A DNA stretch of 14,326 bases, taken from positions 1-14,326 of the forward strand of contig JAEWWD010000218.1 of assembly GCA_023396535.1 (NCBI GenBank). The letters are read 5' to 3'. Below are positions 1-6,571 of this stretch, piece after piece. Numbering within the stretch: the first letter of the stretch is position 1; the number at the start of each line of letters is the position of its first letter. The DNA is from Bacillota bacterium. Its GTDB lineage: Bacteria > Bacillota > Clostridia > Christensenellales > CAG-138. The translations under genes and the position numbers were made by a program. Under the pieces are notes generated by a model that had not been told where the DNA came from, did not search any database, and was given only the letters and a program-made list of their open reading frames with translations.

Positions 1-797
1 TCGTATTGGGATCGCCCGTGTACGGAGAGAAGGTTCTGCCTGAGATTGAGGATTTTGTAGCAAACCATTGCGGATGGCTTATAACGAAACGGGTCGCCTT
101 ATTTGCGGCGGGGCTGATGCCGTCTACGGCGTGCTTTGAAGGGATACGGACCGCGCTCGGCGACAGTATCGTATGGAACGGGGCGTTCGGCGGCGTGTTG
201 AATCCTGCCGCGCTTGACGAAGCGGATTTGCCGGCGCTGCAACAATTTGCCATGGTGACCGGCGTCGGCGTAGAATACCGCGATTGCAGAGACGACGGCG
301 TGCTGGCGGATCAGGCGCTCGCGTTGCGGCGGGCGCTGAAGAATACGCGAAGCTTAACAAAAGACGCGCTGAGAAAACGAATAGATGAATTTTTATCAGC
401 GCATAACACCTGCACGCTTTGTACGGGACACGGCAATGAGGTGCGGGCAACGCCGATTGAGTATATCTATCATGACGGCGCATTATATTTTTTGAGTGAA
501 GGCGGGGAAAAATTTGCGCATTTGCTTGTAAGCCCTTCCGTATCCGCGGCGGTGTACGATGCGTATCAGGGCTTTGCCAGCCTCAACGGCCTGCAGATGA
601 CGGGAACGGCGGAGTTGGTGGACGAACGAGGCGATACATACAGGGATGTGCTCGCTTACAAGGGACTAAATTCCGAGGCTCTCAAACGATTGCCTGTCGG
701 GCTGCATATGGTACACATGTGTATTGCGCGGTGCGAGTTCCTTTCCGCCGTCATGCGTCAGGACGGCTATGAGGCAAGGCAGACGTTAGAACTCTAA
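1..797 (+). CDS. Flavodoxin-like / PNPOx-like fusion flavoprotein (5' partial)
   Basis: The frame is open to the left edge: codons before the first possible in-window start (TTG at 6) read V-L-G-S-P-V-Y-G-E, a typical flavodoxin phosphate-loop-adjacent strand. The gene therefore begins upstream of the window. The first ~110 visible residues resemble the Flavodoxin_5/HemG-like family (GSPVYG, then VALFAAGL). From about residue 130 the sequence changes to a pyridoxamine-5'-phosphate-oxidase-like split barrel (NTCTLCTGHGNEVRATPIEY, ALYFLSEGGEKF, then LQMTGTAELV). Each domain would be expected to bind FMN, so one chain may carry two flavins; substrate and partner are unknown. A CxxC (TCTLC) opens the barrel domain. 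The protein is cytosolic, with no signal peptide or membrane segment in view. A terminator follows directly, so it is the last gene of its transcript. Domain assignment is from motif memory, not a profile search. Confidence 0.8.
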   Translation, partial: VLGSPVYGEKVLPEIEDFVANHCGWLITKRVALFAAGLMPSTACFEGIRTALGDSIVWNGAFGGVLNPAALDEADLPALQQFAMVTGVGVEYRDCRDDGVLADQALALRRALKNTRSLTKDALRKRIDEFLSAHNTCTLCTGHGNEVRATPIEYIYHDGALYFLSEGGEKFAHLLVSPSVSAAVYDAYQGFASLNGLQMTGTAELVDERGDTYRDVLAYKGLNSEALKRLPVGLHMVHMCIARCEFLSAVMRQDGYEARQTLEL

Positions 798-823
798 ACC
801 GGCATACATATTCCCTTTATGGG

Positions 824-858
824 ACCCCCTGCTTCATTGGCGCGGGGGGTACTTTTGT
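824..858 (+). terminator. Intrinsic terminator after the flavoprotein gene
   Basis: The left arm ACCCCCTGC (824-832) pairs with GCGGGGGGT (842-850) through nine pairs, one of them G-U, around a nine-base loop. A short T run (853-856) follows. It lies 27 nt after the stop codon at 797, as expected for termination of that gene. Confidence 0.7.
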
Positions 859-902
859 GTGTCCTCAAAATGGGCTTTTCGCGGGAAACAGGTTTTCGCT
901 TC

Positions 903-931
903 TTGGCATATCATGAGTATGCGGATATATG
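903..931 (+). promoter_or_regulatory. Predicted sigma-A promoter for the amidase-holin pair
   Basis: TTGGCA (903-908), a 17-base spacer and TATATG (926-931) form a reasonable vegetative promoter. It lies between the preceding terminator and the amidase start at 1034, predicting a transcript start near 938 and a leader of about 95 nt. This is sequence resemblance only; a sporulation sigma factor cannot be excluded by eye. Confidence 0.45.
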
Positions 932-1033
932 GGTATCAGGACTGCGCGGTTTTGATTGGCGGCCATGAGCTGCGTCATATATTCGACGGTTACCGGAGTC
1001 ATGCAGGCTGTGACCCGGCGGAAGGAGGACAGT

Positions 1034-2023
1034 ATGACGAACGACGAGTTCGATTTTGTAACGGATGTGGAGCTAAAATGGGCGCGAAAGCTGAGTAAGC
1101 TCAAAAGGCTGGATACCATCGTCATCCATCACAGCGCCAGCGACGGCAGCACCATACAGAGTATCCATAAGTATCATTTGAGTGAAGGGCACGCGGGCTG
1201 TGATTATAACTATGTCATTACGGCGGACGGCGTGATCTATAAGGGACGCGGCCTTATCTATGAGGGCGGCCATGTAGGCAACGCGAAAAGCAACAATTTG
1301 AATGCGCATAGCTGCGGCATCTGTATCGTGGGGGCGATCCACAAGCATCCGCCCACCGCGGCGCAGGTGTTCTCCGCAAAGAAGCTGATTTCCGCCATAC
1401 TGGCGTTAAACGGCCAAAGCGTTGATGGCGTTGCCATACAGGTGAATATTCTCTACGGACATCGCGAGGTGCCCTACTATGTCAACGGGAAGCTGACGGG
1501 GGGTCCTTATCCCACCGTTTGCCCCGGCGCATATATGCCTATGAGCGAGTTTAAGGCGCTGCTAACAGGCGGAGAAGCCGAAATACCCCAAACGAACGAA
1601 TTGCCCGCCGGATATGCCTATGCGGGCGCGACAGGCGTTAATGTGCGCACCGGACCGGGCGCGGACAACCCGATAATCGGCAGACTCTCCGCTGGGGAGC
1701 AATGCATCGTGCTTTCCACTGCCAATGGATGGTCCAGGGTTATTTTGCATAACCAGAAGCCTGTGCTCGTGGGGTACTGCATCGATACCTATCTCGAAGA
1801 ACATGATGAAAGCGACCCGGCGGGGCTGTTCAAGTACTATGGCGGTTCGTATGTCAATCTTCGCAGCGGACCCGGCACATCCTACGCGCGGATCGGCAAG
1901 GTGTACGCAAAGGACGAAGTGCTCGTACTGCAGCAAAAGGACGGCTGGTCGGAGATTGTCAAGTATAACGATTCCCCGGTGCTTAGAGGCTGGTGCTCGG
2001 ATACATATCTCAGAAGGATTTAG
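1034..2023 (+). CDS. N-acetylmuramoyl-L-alanine amidase with two SH3b domains (endolysin-like)
   Basis: This 329-residue protein is predicted to cut the amide bond between MurNAc and L-Ala in peptidoglycan. The Amidase_2/PGRP domain spans roughly residues 25-180. Candidate zinc ligands are H32 or H33 (VIHHSA), H143 (LYGHREV) and C163 in TVCPG; T161 takes the place of the lysine of T7 lysozyme, as is common in this family. Y58 (DYNYVI) matches the catalytic tyrosine. Two SH3b repeats follow (about 190-255 and 263-329), marked by VNVRTGPG and VNLRSGPG, and probably bind the cell wall. There is no signal peptide, so export would need a holin, and a holin gene follows 70 nt downstream. The start is ATG 1034, preceded by GGAGG (1024-1028). 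An in-frame TTG at 956 would add 26 residues that lack both a ribosome site and signal-peptide character. Phage endolysin origin is inferred from architecture and neighbour. Confidence 0.88.
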   Translation: MTNDEFDFVTDVELKWARKLSKLKRLDTIVIHHSASDGSTIQSIHKYHLSEGHAGCDYNYVITADGVIYKGRGLIYEGGHVGNAKSNNLNAHSCGICIVGAIHKHPPTAAQVFSAKKLISAILALNGQSVDGVAIQVNILYGHREVPYYVNGKLTGGPYPTVCPGAYMPMSEFKALLTGGEAEIPQTNELPAGYAYAGATGVNVRTGPGADNPIIGRLSAGEQCIVLSTANGWSRVILHNQKPVLVGYCIDTYLEEHDESDPAGLFKYYGGSYVNLRSGPGTSYARIGKVYAKDEVLVLQQKDGWSEIVKYNDSPVLRGWCSDTYLRRI

Positions 2024-2093
2024 CCACGGGGCGGTTTCCCGGCTTGATGAGGGCAGGGCGGCGTAAATACTGAAGAAATTGGAGGAACAGAAT

Positions 2094-2483
2094 ATGTCGG
2101 ATACTATTGTATCGGTATTGGTAGAGGTCGCGGCTACGCTGCTCATTACGCTCATAGGCGTGCTGGGTACCTGGCTGACGGCGAAAATTGCAAAGAAGCA
2201 GCAACTTGCGGGCATCGCCGCGGCAACCGAGCAGGTTATACAGGCGGCGCAGATCACCGTGGGCGAATTGCAGCAAACGGTAGTGGAAAAGATCAAGGCG
2301 GCGGGCGGCGGTAAACTGACCGAGGCGCAGATCGCGGAGCTTGGAGAACTGCTGAAAAAGAAAACAATGGAAAAACTGAGCAACCCCGTGATTACATTGC
2401 TGGAAGCGGCGGCAGTGGATGTGCAGGCGCTCATTTGTGGAGCGGGGGAGAACTGTCTCAATAAATTAAAAACTGCCGGATAA
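2094..2483 (+). CDS. Phage holin, LLH family
   Basis: A 129-residue protein with one N-terminal membrane segment (about residues 5-28, rich in V, L, I, T) ending in the basic stretch AKIAKKQQ. A long, charged, amphipathic helical region follows, rich in A, E, Q and K. This layout matches the LLH-type phage holins found next to amidases in Firmicutes phages. Its expected role is to form membrane lesions that let the adjacent signal-less amidase reach the wall. The start is ATG 2094 with GGAGGA at 2081-2086; an in-frame TTG at 2079 overlaps that ribosome site and is less likely. It is probably co-transcribed with the amidase gene. The family is called from topology and sequence character, not a search; a small membrane protein of other function is the main alternative. 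Confidence 0.75.
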   Translation: MSDTIVSVLVEVAATLLITLIGVLGTWLTAKIAKKQQLAGIAAATEQVIQAAQITVGELQQTVVEKIKAAGGGKLTEAQIAELGELLKKKTMEKLSNPVITLLEAAAVDVQALICGAGENCLNKLKTAG

Positions 2484-2520
2484 CGGCTTTGAGCCGGATT
2501 TGCTGCGAAACGGTGAACGA

Positions 2521-2548
2521 AACGGCGCGGAACTACTCCCGCGCCGTT
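2521..2548. terminator. Perfect hairpin between convergent genes (possible bidirectional terminator)
   Basis: AACGGCGCGG (2521-2530) and CCGCGCCGTT (2539-2548) form a perfect 10-bp stem around an eight-base loop. It lies between the holin stop (2483, +) and the lipoprotein stop (2581, -), the usual place for a shared terminator. Neither side has a strong T run, so Rho-independent function is only likely. A smaller hairpin, CGGCT-TTG-AGCCG, precedes it at 2484-2496. Confidence 0.55.
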
Positions 2549-2580
2549 ATGAGTGTATTCATAGTATCATCTGTGTGCGA

Positions 2581-3534
2581 TCATCCGATGCGGAACTGAG
2601 CGGTGGCTCTAGAAGAAGCGCTTTGCCCTCCGCCAAGGTCAAAGGAGACGTCCTTCACGAGGCGGTAGGTTCCGTTCTCCAGCGTACGGAACAGGGAAAG
2701 GGAAAGCGAGACCTCGGTGGATTTTCCCGGTTCCAGGAGCTGCGCAAGGGCGATCCATGCGACATCTTCTTTGAAGGGAACATCCTTCCATGAACTGCCG
2801 GACTTTTTTTGCAGGCGGGCTTCCACGCCGAATGTGCATAGGTATTCGGTACCGTTCTTTAATGTCGCCTTGACTTCCGCGCTGTTTGGAGAGTAGACGT
2901 CCTTTTTCATGGTCATGGTAAGGCCGTTCAGATCGGGATCGTTATCTTCAATTCGGAATTCCGCGTAGACAGTACTCTTTGTTGCGTTTGCATCATCCCG
3001 GTATACGTCTTTCGCAAGGCGGTATTCGCCGGGCGTCAGTGCGGAAAACAGCGAGAGGGACAGCGAGATCTCCTTCGATTCCCCTGGCTTCAGCATGTAG
3101 GCGATATCGATCCACGCTACATCTTCTGAGAACGGCACCGTTTTCCATCCGCTGCTTGTTTTCTGCTGCAGATACGAGGCTTCCCCGAAGGTATAGGTAT
3201 ACGCCGATCCGTTTTTAATCGTGGCTTTCAGTTGTTCACTGTCCGGGGCGTACACAGCCTGCGCCATTTTCATGGTAAGCGCGCCCGGCTTGGGCGTGGG
3301 GGCCTTCGTAGGCTTGGGAGAGGGGGTAACGGTCTGCTGCGGCAAAGGCGTATCGCTTGGCGCGGGTGTAGGCGGCACGGGTGTAGGCGACGGCGTCTCC
3401 GTTGGCGCTGCGGACGGAGTTTCTGCAGCGGGAGAAGGGGCGACGGGCGTCGCGGAGACCGGCGGCTGTGCCTGGCAAGCCGTAGCAAGAAGCATCAATA
3501 TGGCTAATCCAATATAAATAAAGCGCATTTTCAT
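2581..3534 (-). CDS. Lipoprotein with Pro/Thr-rich linker and two Ig-like repeats
   Basis: This 317-residue protein begins with a lipoprotein signal peptide: MKMR, a hydrophobic stretch, then ATAC with the lipidated cysteine at residue 20. Alanine at -3 is slightly off the usual lipobox. Residues 21-84 are a Pro/Thr/Ser/Ala linker of the kind that spans the cell wall. Two tandem repeats follow, about 86-195 and 205-317, sharing EDVAWI, L-x-PG-x-S, SLSLSLF, YRL-x-KDV and a terminal FRI. The strand pattern (YTFG, then a W-x-x-VPF segment, then LKPGES and GEYRL) resembles bacterial Ig-like domains of the Big_14 type. It is expected on the outer face of the membrane, with binding partner unknown. 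The start ATG at 3534 follows GGGGG (3542-3546) at normal spacing. The response regulator gene ends 101 nt upstream, so co-transcription is possible. Confidence 0.82.
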   Translation of the reverse strand: MKMRFIYIGLAILMLLATACQAQPPVSATPVAPSPAAETPSAAPTETPSPTPVPPTPAPSDTPLPQQTVTPSPKPTKAPTPKPGALTMKMAQAVYAPDSEQLKATIKNGSAYTYTFGEASYLQQKTSSGWKTVPFSEDVAWIDIAYMLKPGESKEISLSLSLFSALTPGEYRLAKDVYRDDANATKSTVYAEFRIEDNDPDLNGLTMTMKKDVYSPNSAEVKATLKNGTEYLCTFGVEARLQKKSGSSWKDVPFKEDVAWIALAQLLEPGKSTEVSLSLSLFRTLENGTYRLVKDVSFDLGGGQSASSRATAQFRIG

Positions 3535-3635
3535 AAAGCATCCCCCGTTCTACGTGTTTCTACTAATAGAACGAAGCAAACGTGGAAAGGTTCCGGATGC
3601 TTTTTTTGATGAGATGCGCCTTTGCGGGGACGGGT

Positions 3636-4307
3636 TTATGCCACGAACTTATAGCCGAAGCCCCAGACGGTCACGATAAACGTATCATAGGGCCGGATGT
3701 TCTCCCTCAGCGTTTTGATATGCGTGTCGACCGTCCGGTCCGAACCGGTAAAATCATACCCCCATACCTCGTTAAGCAGCGTTTCCCGTGAAAAAGCTTT
3801 ATTGGGGTTTTGGGAGAGGAAATATAACAGATCGTATTCCTTGGGGGTAAGCTGCACGGTACAATCGTCCACATATACTGCCCGCGAGATCGTATCGATA
3901 AACAGGCCGTTGAATGTAATTTTGGCGGGCGCTGTTCTGTTCCCGGTGCGATATAAAAATACCCTTATGCGCGCCAGCAGTTCCTGTGAGGAAAACGGCT
4001 TTATAATATAATCGTCCGCGCCCAGCTCAAATGCGCTGAGCTTATCCTGCTCTGTGCATCTTTCGCTCACAATCAGTATGGGCACATCCGACGACTTTCG
4101 GATTTGACGGCATACGTTCCTGCCGTCGAGCTCCGGCAGATCCGTGTCCAGTAGTATGATGTCATAATCATGACGGCGGAACAGCTTAACCGCCGCAATG
4201 CCATCAGCGGCTTCATCGAACGAATATCCCTGCGCAATCGCCATCTTTTTGATTTCGTTACGAACATCCCGATCCCGGTCAACGATCAACAGACGAATAT
4301 CGTTCAT
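3636..4307 (-). CDS. OmpR/PhoB-family response regulator (orphan)
   Basis: A 223-residue DNA-binding transcription factor. The receiver domain (1-~120) shows phospho-acceptor D54 (LLDTDLP), conserved hydroxyl S81 (ILIVSER) and lysine K103 (YIIKPF). The acidic pocket reads VDRD: D10 is present, but the next position, usually Asp or Glu, is R11. The winged-helix domain (about 128-223) has LTPKEYDLL, RTVDTHIKTLR and WGFGYKF, typical of OmpR-type regulators. The start ATG at 4307 has GGAGGTG (4313-4319) five bases upstream. No histidine kinase gene is in the window, so its signal and targets are unknown. The downstream lipoprotein gene is a candidate co-transcribed partner or target. Confidence 0.93.
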   Translation of the reverse strand: MNDIRLLIVDRDRDVRNEIKKMAIAQGYSFDEAADGIAAVKLFRRHDYDIILLDTDLPELDGRNVCRQIRKSSDVPILIVSERCTEQDKLSAFELGADDYIIKPFSSQELLARIRVFLYRTGNRTAPAKITFNGLFIDTISRAVYVDDCTVQLTPKEYDLLYFLSQNPNKAFSRETLLNEVWGYDFTGSDRTVDTHIKTLRENIRPYDTFIVTVWGFGYKFVA

Positions 4308-4354
4308 GCAGACACCTCCGTATACAATATATTGGTCATGATATGTATGTATTT

Positions 4355-4383
4355 ATTCTATTATGTATTAACAGACTATTCAA
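4355..4383 (-). promoter_or_regulatory. Predicted promoter for the response regulator gene
   Basis: Read on the minus strand, TTGAAT (4378-4383), a 17-base spacer and TAGAAT (4355-4360) sit in an AT-rich stretch upstream of the start at 4307. The leader would be about 40 nt. Confidence 0.5.
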
Positions 4384-4468
4384 ATGAAATTGTTGATTAT
4401 GCCGATTTGTGATTCCTCGGTTTCTCCGGGTTTGTGGGGCCCGGCGGAAACGAAAGGGACGATATGCG

Positions 4469-4507
4469 AAGGGGCTGCCAAACTTGCTCCGAGACAGCCC
4501 CTTTTTT
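4469..4507. terminator. Hairpin at the 3' side of the hydrogenase operon
   Basis: AAGGGGCTG (4469-4477) and CAGCCCCTT (4495-4503) form a nine-pair stem in the gap downstream of the hydrogenase gene (stop 4548-4550, -). In minus-strand RNA the stem gains two more pairs through a U-G wobble, which suits termination of the hydrogenase operon. The strong T run (4502-4507), however, follows the stem on the plus strand, where no gene enters. It probably ends the operon, but the polarity is ambiguous. Confidence 0.6.
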
Positions 4508-4547
4508 ATGTGAATTCCGAACTCTTCCGAAATCCCTGGTCGTGCGT

Positions 4548-6566
4548 TTAATTCCCCCGGTTGGTATAGTCGGAAATCACATTTTTAAGAATAGTGACGG
4601 TTTCCGAAATATCGGCCAGGTCGCCTTTCAGTCTGGTGTTTTCCGCCTCCAGCGCAAGAATGCGAACCGACTCAAGGTCTTCCCGCTGCTTTCCATCGGG
4701 CGCGGATGCCGCGGCCCGGAGTTCCTGCGCCGTCAGATCCCGCTTTTTCTCCACACGCGTGATGCCCAAATCGAACCGTTCGTCGGTCAATTCGTTGAAT
4801 TTGCCGCGCCGGACATAATGGGTATGCAGCAGCTCGTGGGATTTGTGGCTGTTCGGGTGCTCCAGGTACTCCTTGTACAGGGCGGTAATAAACGGATTTT
4901 CATGGGATTTGCGCAGAGTCTTTGCTTCGTCCTCGCTGTAAAGGCCGCTCAGCCGTTTTGTGCGCACATCCGGGTCGCTGGAGCGGGGCTGCCCGCCGCC
5001 CATAATGCAGCCGCCCGGACACCCCATGACCTCGATGAAATGATAGGGGGACGTGCCTGCGGCTACCTGTTCCATCAGCTTCCCTGCGCCCTTTAATCCG
5101 CTGGTGACCGCTACGCGGACAGTGACGCCGTCGAGGAAGCGATAATCCTCCAGCGGATTCTCAATGGTGATGGCGGCTTCCTTCACCTGATCAAGACCGA
5201 CAATGGGCGTTACGTGCAGCCCGTCAAAGGGCAGTTCCCGGCCCGTCACAACTTCATATACGGTGCGCAGCGCGGCCTCCATAACGCCGCCCGTAATTCC
5301 GAATATATCCGCCGCGCCGGTGGACATGCCGAGCGGATTGTCGAATTCCTCGTCGGGCAGGGTGCAGAAGTCAATGCCCATTTCCTTGATCATGTTGGCA
5401 AGCTCTCGCGTCGTGAGCACGGCGTCCACATTGGGTTCGCCGTTATTGCGCATCTCGGGCCGGACGATTTCGCACTTCTTCGCCGTGCAGGGCATGACGG
5501 ACACCACGAATATATCCTTAGGATCGCGCTTGATTTTACCCGCGTAGTAGGATTTGACCAGCGCCCCCATCATAGTATGGGGGGACTTACAGGTGGAAAG
5601 ATTCGCAAGCCGCTCCGGATACGTGTGTTCCACGTATTTGATCCAGCCGGGGCTGCAGCTCGTGATCATGGGAAGCACCGCCCCCTCGCCTTCGCCGGTG
5701 ACCGCGCTTTTCACGCGGGACAGCAGCTCCATGCCTTCCTCCAATATCGTAAGGTCGGCGGTGAAGTTCGTATCAAACACATCGTCGAACCCAAGCGCCC
5801 GGAGCGCCGCGGCCAGCTTGCCCGTAACGCGGGCGCCCGGCCCGTACCCGAACTCTTCTCCAATGGCCACGCGGATGGCGGGGGCGGTCTGCACGACGAC
5901 GCGCTTCGACTTATCGTTCAAAGCGGCCCAAACGTTCTGTATGGCGTCCGTCTCCTTGAGCGCGCCGACCGGGCAGACGACGGTGCACTGTCCGCAGAAC
6001 GCGCAGTTTACGGTGCCGATGGGCAGCTCCATTGCTGGACTGATTACGGTCTTGAAGCCACGGTTCTGCGCATTGATGATGCCGACGCCCTGTATTTCGT
6101 TGCAGGCCGTCACGCACCGCCGGCATAGAATGCACTTGGACATATCCCTCGTGATGGATACGGAGGTGTCTATAACGCACTCGGAGCGCTTTCCTTCAAA
6201 CCGCGTCGCTTCCACGCCCAGTTTCTTGCCAAGTTCCTGCAGTTCGCAGCTTTGGTTGCGCTTGCAGCTCAGACAGTCCTTGGAATGATCGGACAGAAGC
6301 AGCTCGTAAAGTATCTTTCGCGCGCGGCGCACTCTGGCGGAGTTGGTGTGTATGACCATACCTTCCGTAACCACAGTCATACAGGAGGGCTGCAGCGCCT
6401 TTGCGCCTTCGACTTCCACGACGCAGATACGGCAGGAACCAAACTGATGGACGCCTTCCAGATAGCAGAGGCTGGGAATGCTGATGCCGATTTGTTTTGC
6501 GGCTTCCATGATGGTGGTGCCATCCTCCACGGAACACCGCTTTCCGTTGATTGTAATATTCTTCAT
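4548..6566 (-). CDS. hydA: [FeFe] hydrogenase catalytic subunit (HydA/HndD-like)
   Basis: This 672-residue subunit should carry out reversible proton reduction to H2 at the H-cluster. Domains in order: a [2Fe-2S] ferredoxin domain (C34, C45, C48, C62); a His-Cys [4Fe-4S] site (H94, C98, C101, C107); two [4Fe-4S] clusters (C145/148/151/155 and C188/191/194/198); then the H-cluster domain with TSCSPGW (302-308), MPCTAKKCE (358-366) and EVMGCPGGCIMGGGQP (512-527), giving ligands C304, C360, C516 and C520. A small-subunit-like region continues to about 586. An 85-residue tail (588-672) ends in heptads L639-N643-L646-L650-I653-V657-L660-I664, a leucine-zipper-like coiled coil. In L1 the usual second cysteine is Ser305. 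The start ATG 6566 is set by AGGAGG (6575-6580); an in-frame ATG at 6587 would lie before that site. It is the last of three operon genes, with five bases between it and the upstream stop. Confidence 0.96.
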   Translation of the reverse strand: MKNITINGKRCSVEDGTTIMEAAKQIGISIPSLCYLEGVHQFGSCRICVVEVEGAKALQPSCMTVVTEGMVIHTNSARVRRARKILYELLLSDHSKDCLSCKRNQSCELQELGKKLGVEATRFEGKRSECVIDTSVSITRDMSKCILCRRCVTACNEIQGVGIINAQNRGFKTVISPAMELPIGTVNCAFCGQCTVVCPVGALKETDAIQNVWAALNDKSKRVVVQTAPAIRVAIGEEFGYGPGARVTGKLAAALRALGFDDVFDTNFTADLTILEEGMELLSRVKSAVTGEGEGAVLPMITSCSPGWIKYVEHTYPERLANLSTCKSPHTMMGALVKSYYAGKIKRDPKDIFVVSVMPCTAKKCEIVRPEMRNNGEPNVDAVLTTRELANMIKEMGIDFCTLPDEEFDNPLGMSTGAADIFGITGGVMEAALRTVYEVVTGRELPFDGLHVTPIVGLDQVKEAAITIENPLEDYRFLDGVTVRVAVTSGLKGAGKLMEQVAAGTSPYHFIEVMGCPGGCIMGGGQPRSSDPDVRTKRLSGLYSEDEAKTLRKSHENPFITALYKEYLEHPNSHKSHELLHTHYVRRGKFNELTDERFDLGITRVEKKRDLTAQELRAAASAPDGKQREDLESVRILALEAENTRLKGDLADISETVTILKNVISDYTNRGN

Positions 6567-6571
6567 GCCGC

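Noticed and set aside
956..1033. Upstream in-frame start giving the amidase 26 extra residues
   Set aside because: A TTG with no ribosome site; the added residues are not a signal peptide, and ATG 1034 has GGAGG at ideal spacing.
1562..2461. 299-codon minus-strand frame opposite the amidase and holin genes
   Set aside because: Low-complexity Ser/Ala/Cys-rich translation antisense to two genes with good ribosome sites.
4170..4412. Small plus-strand frame with a hydrophobic C-terminal stretch
   Set aside because: It begins inside the response regulator gene, has no ribosome site, and its hydrophobic end derives from the AT-rich promoter region.
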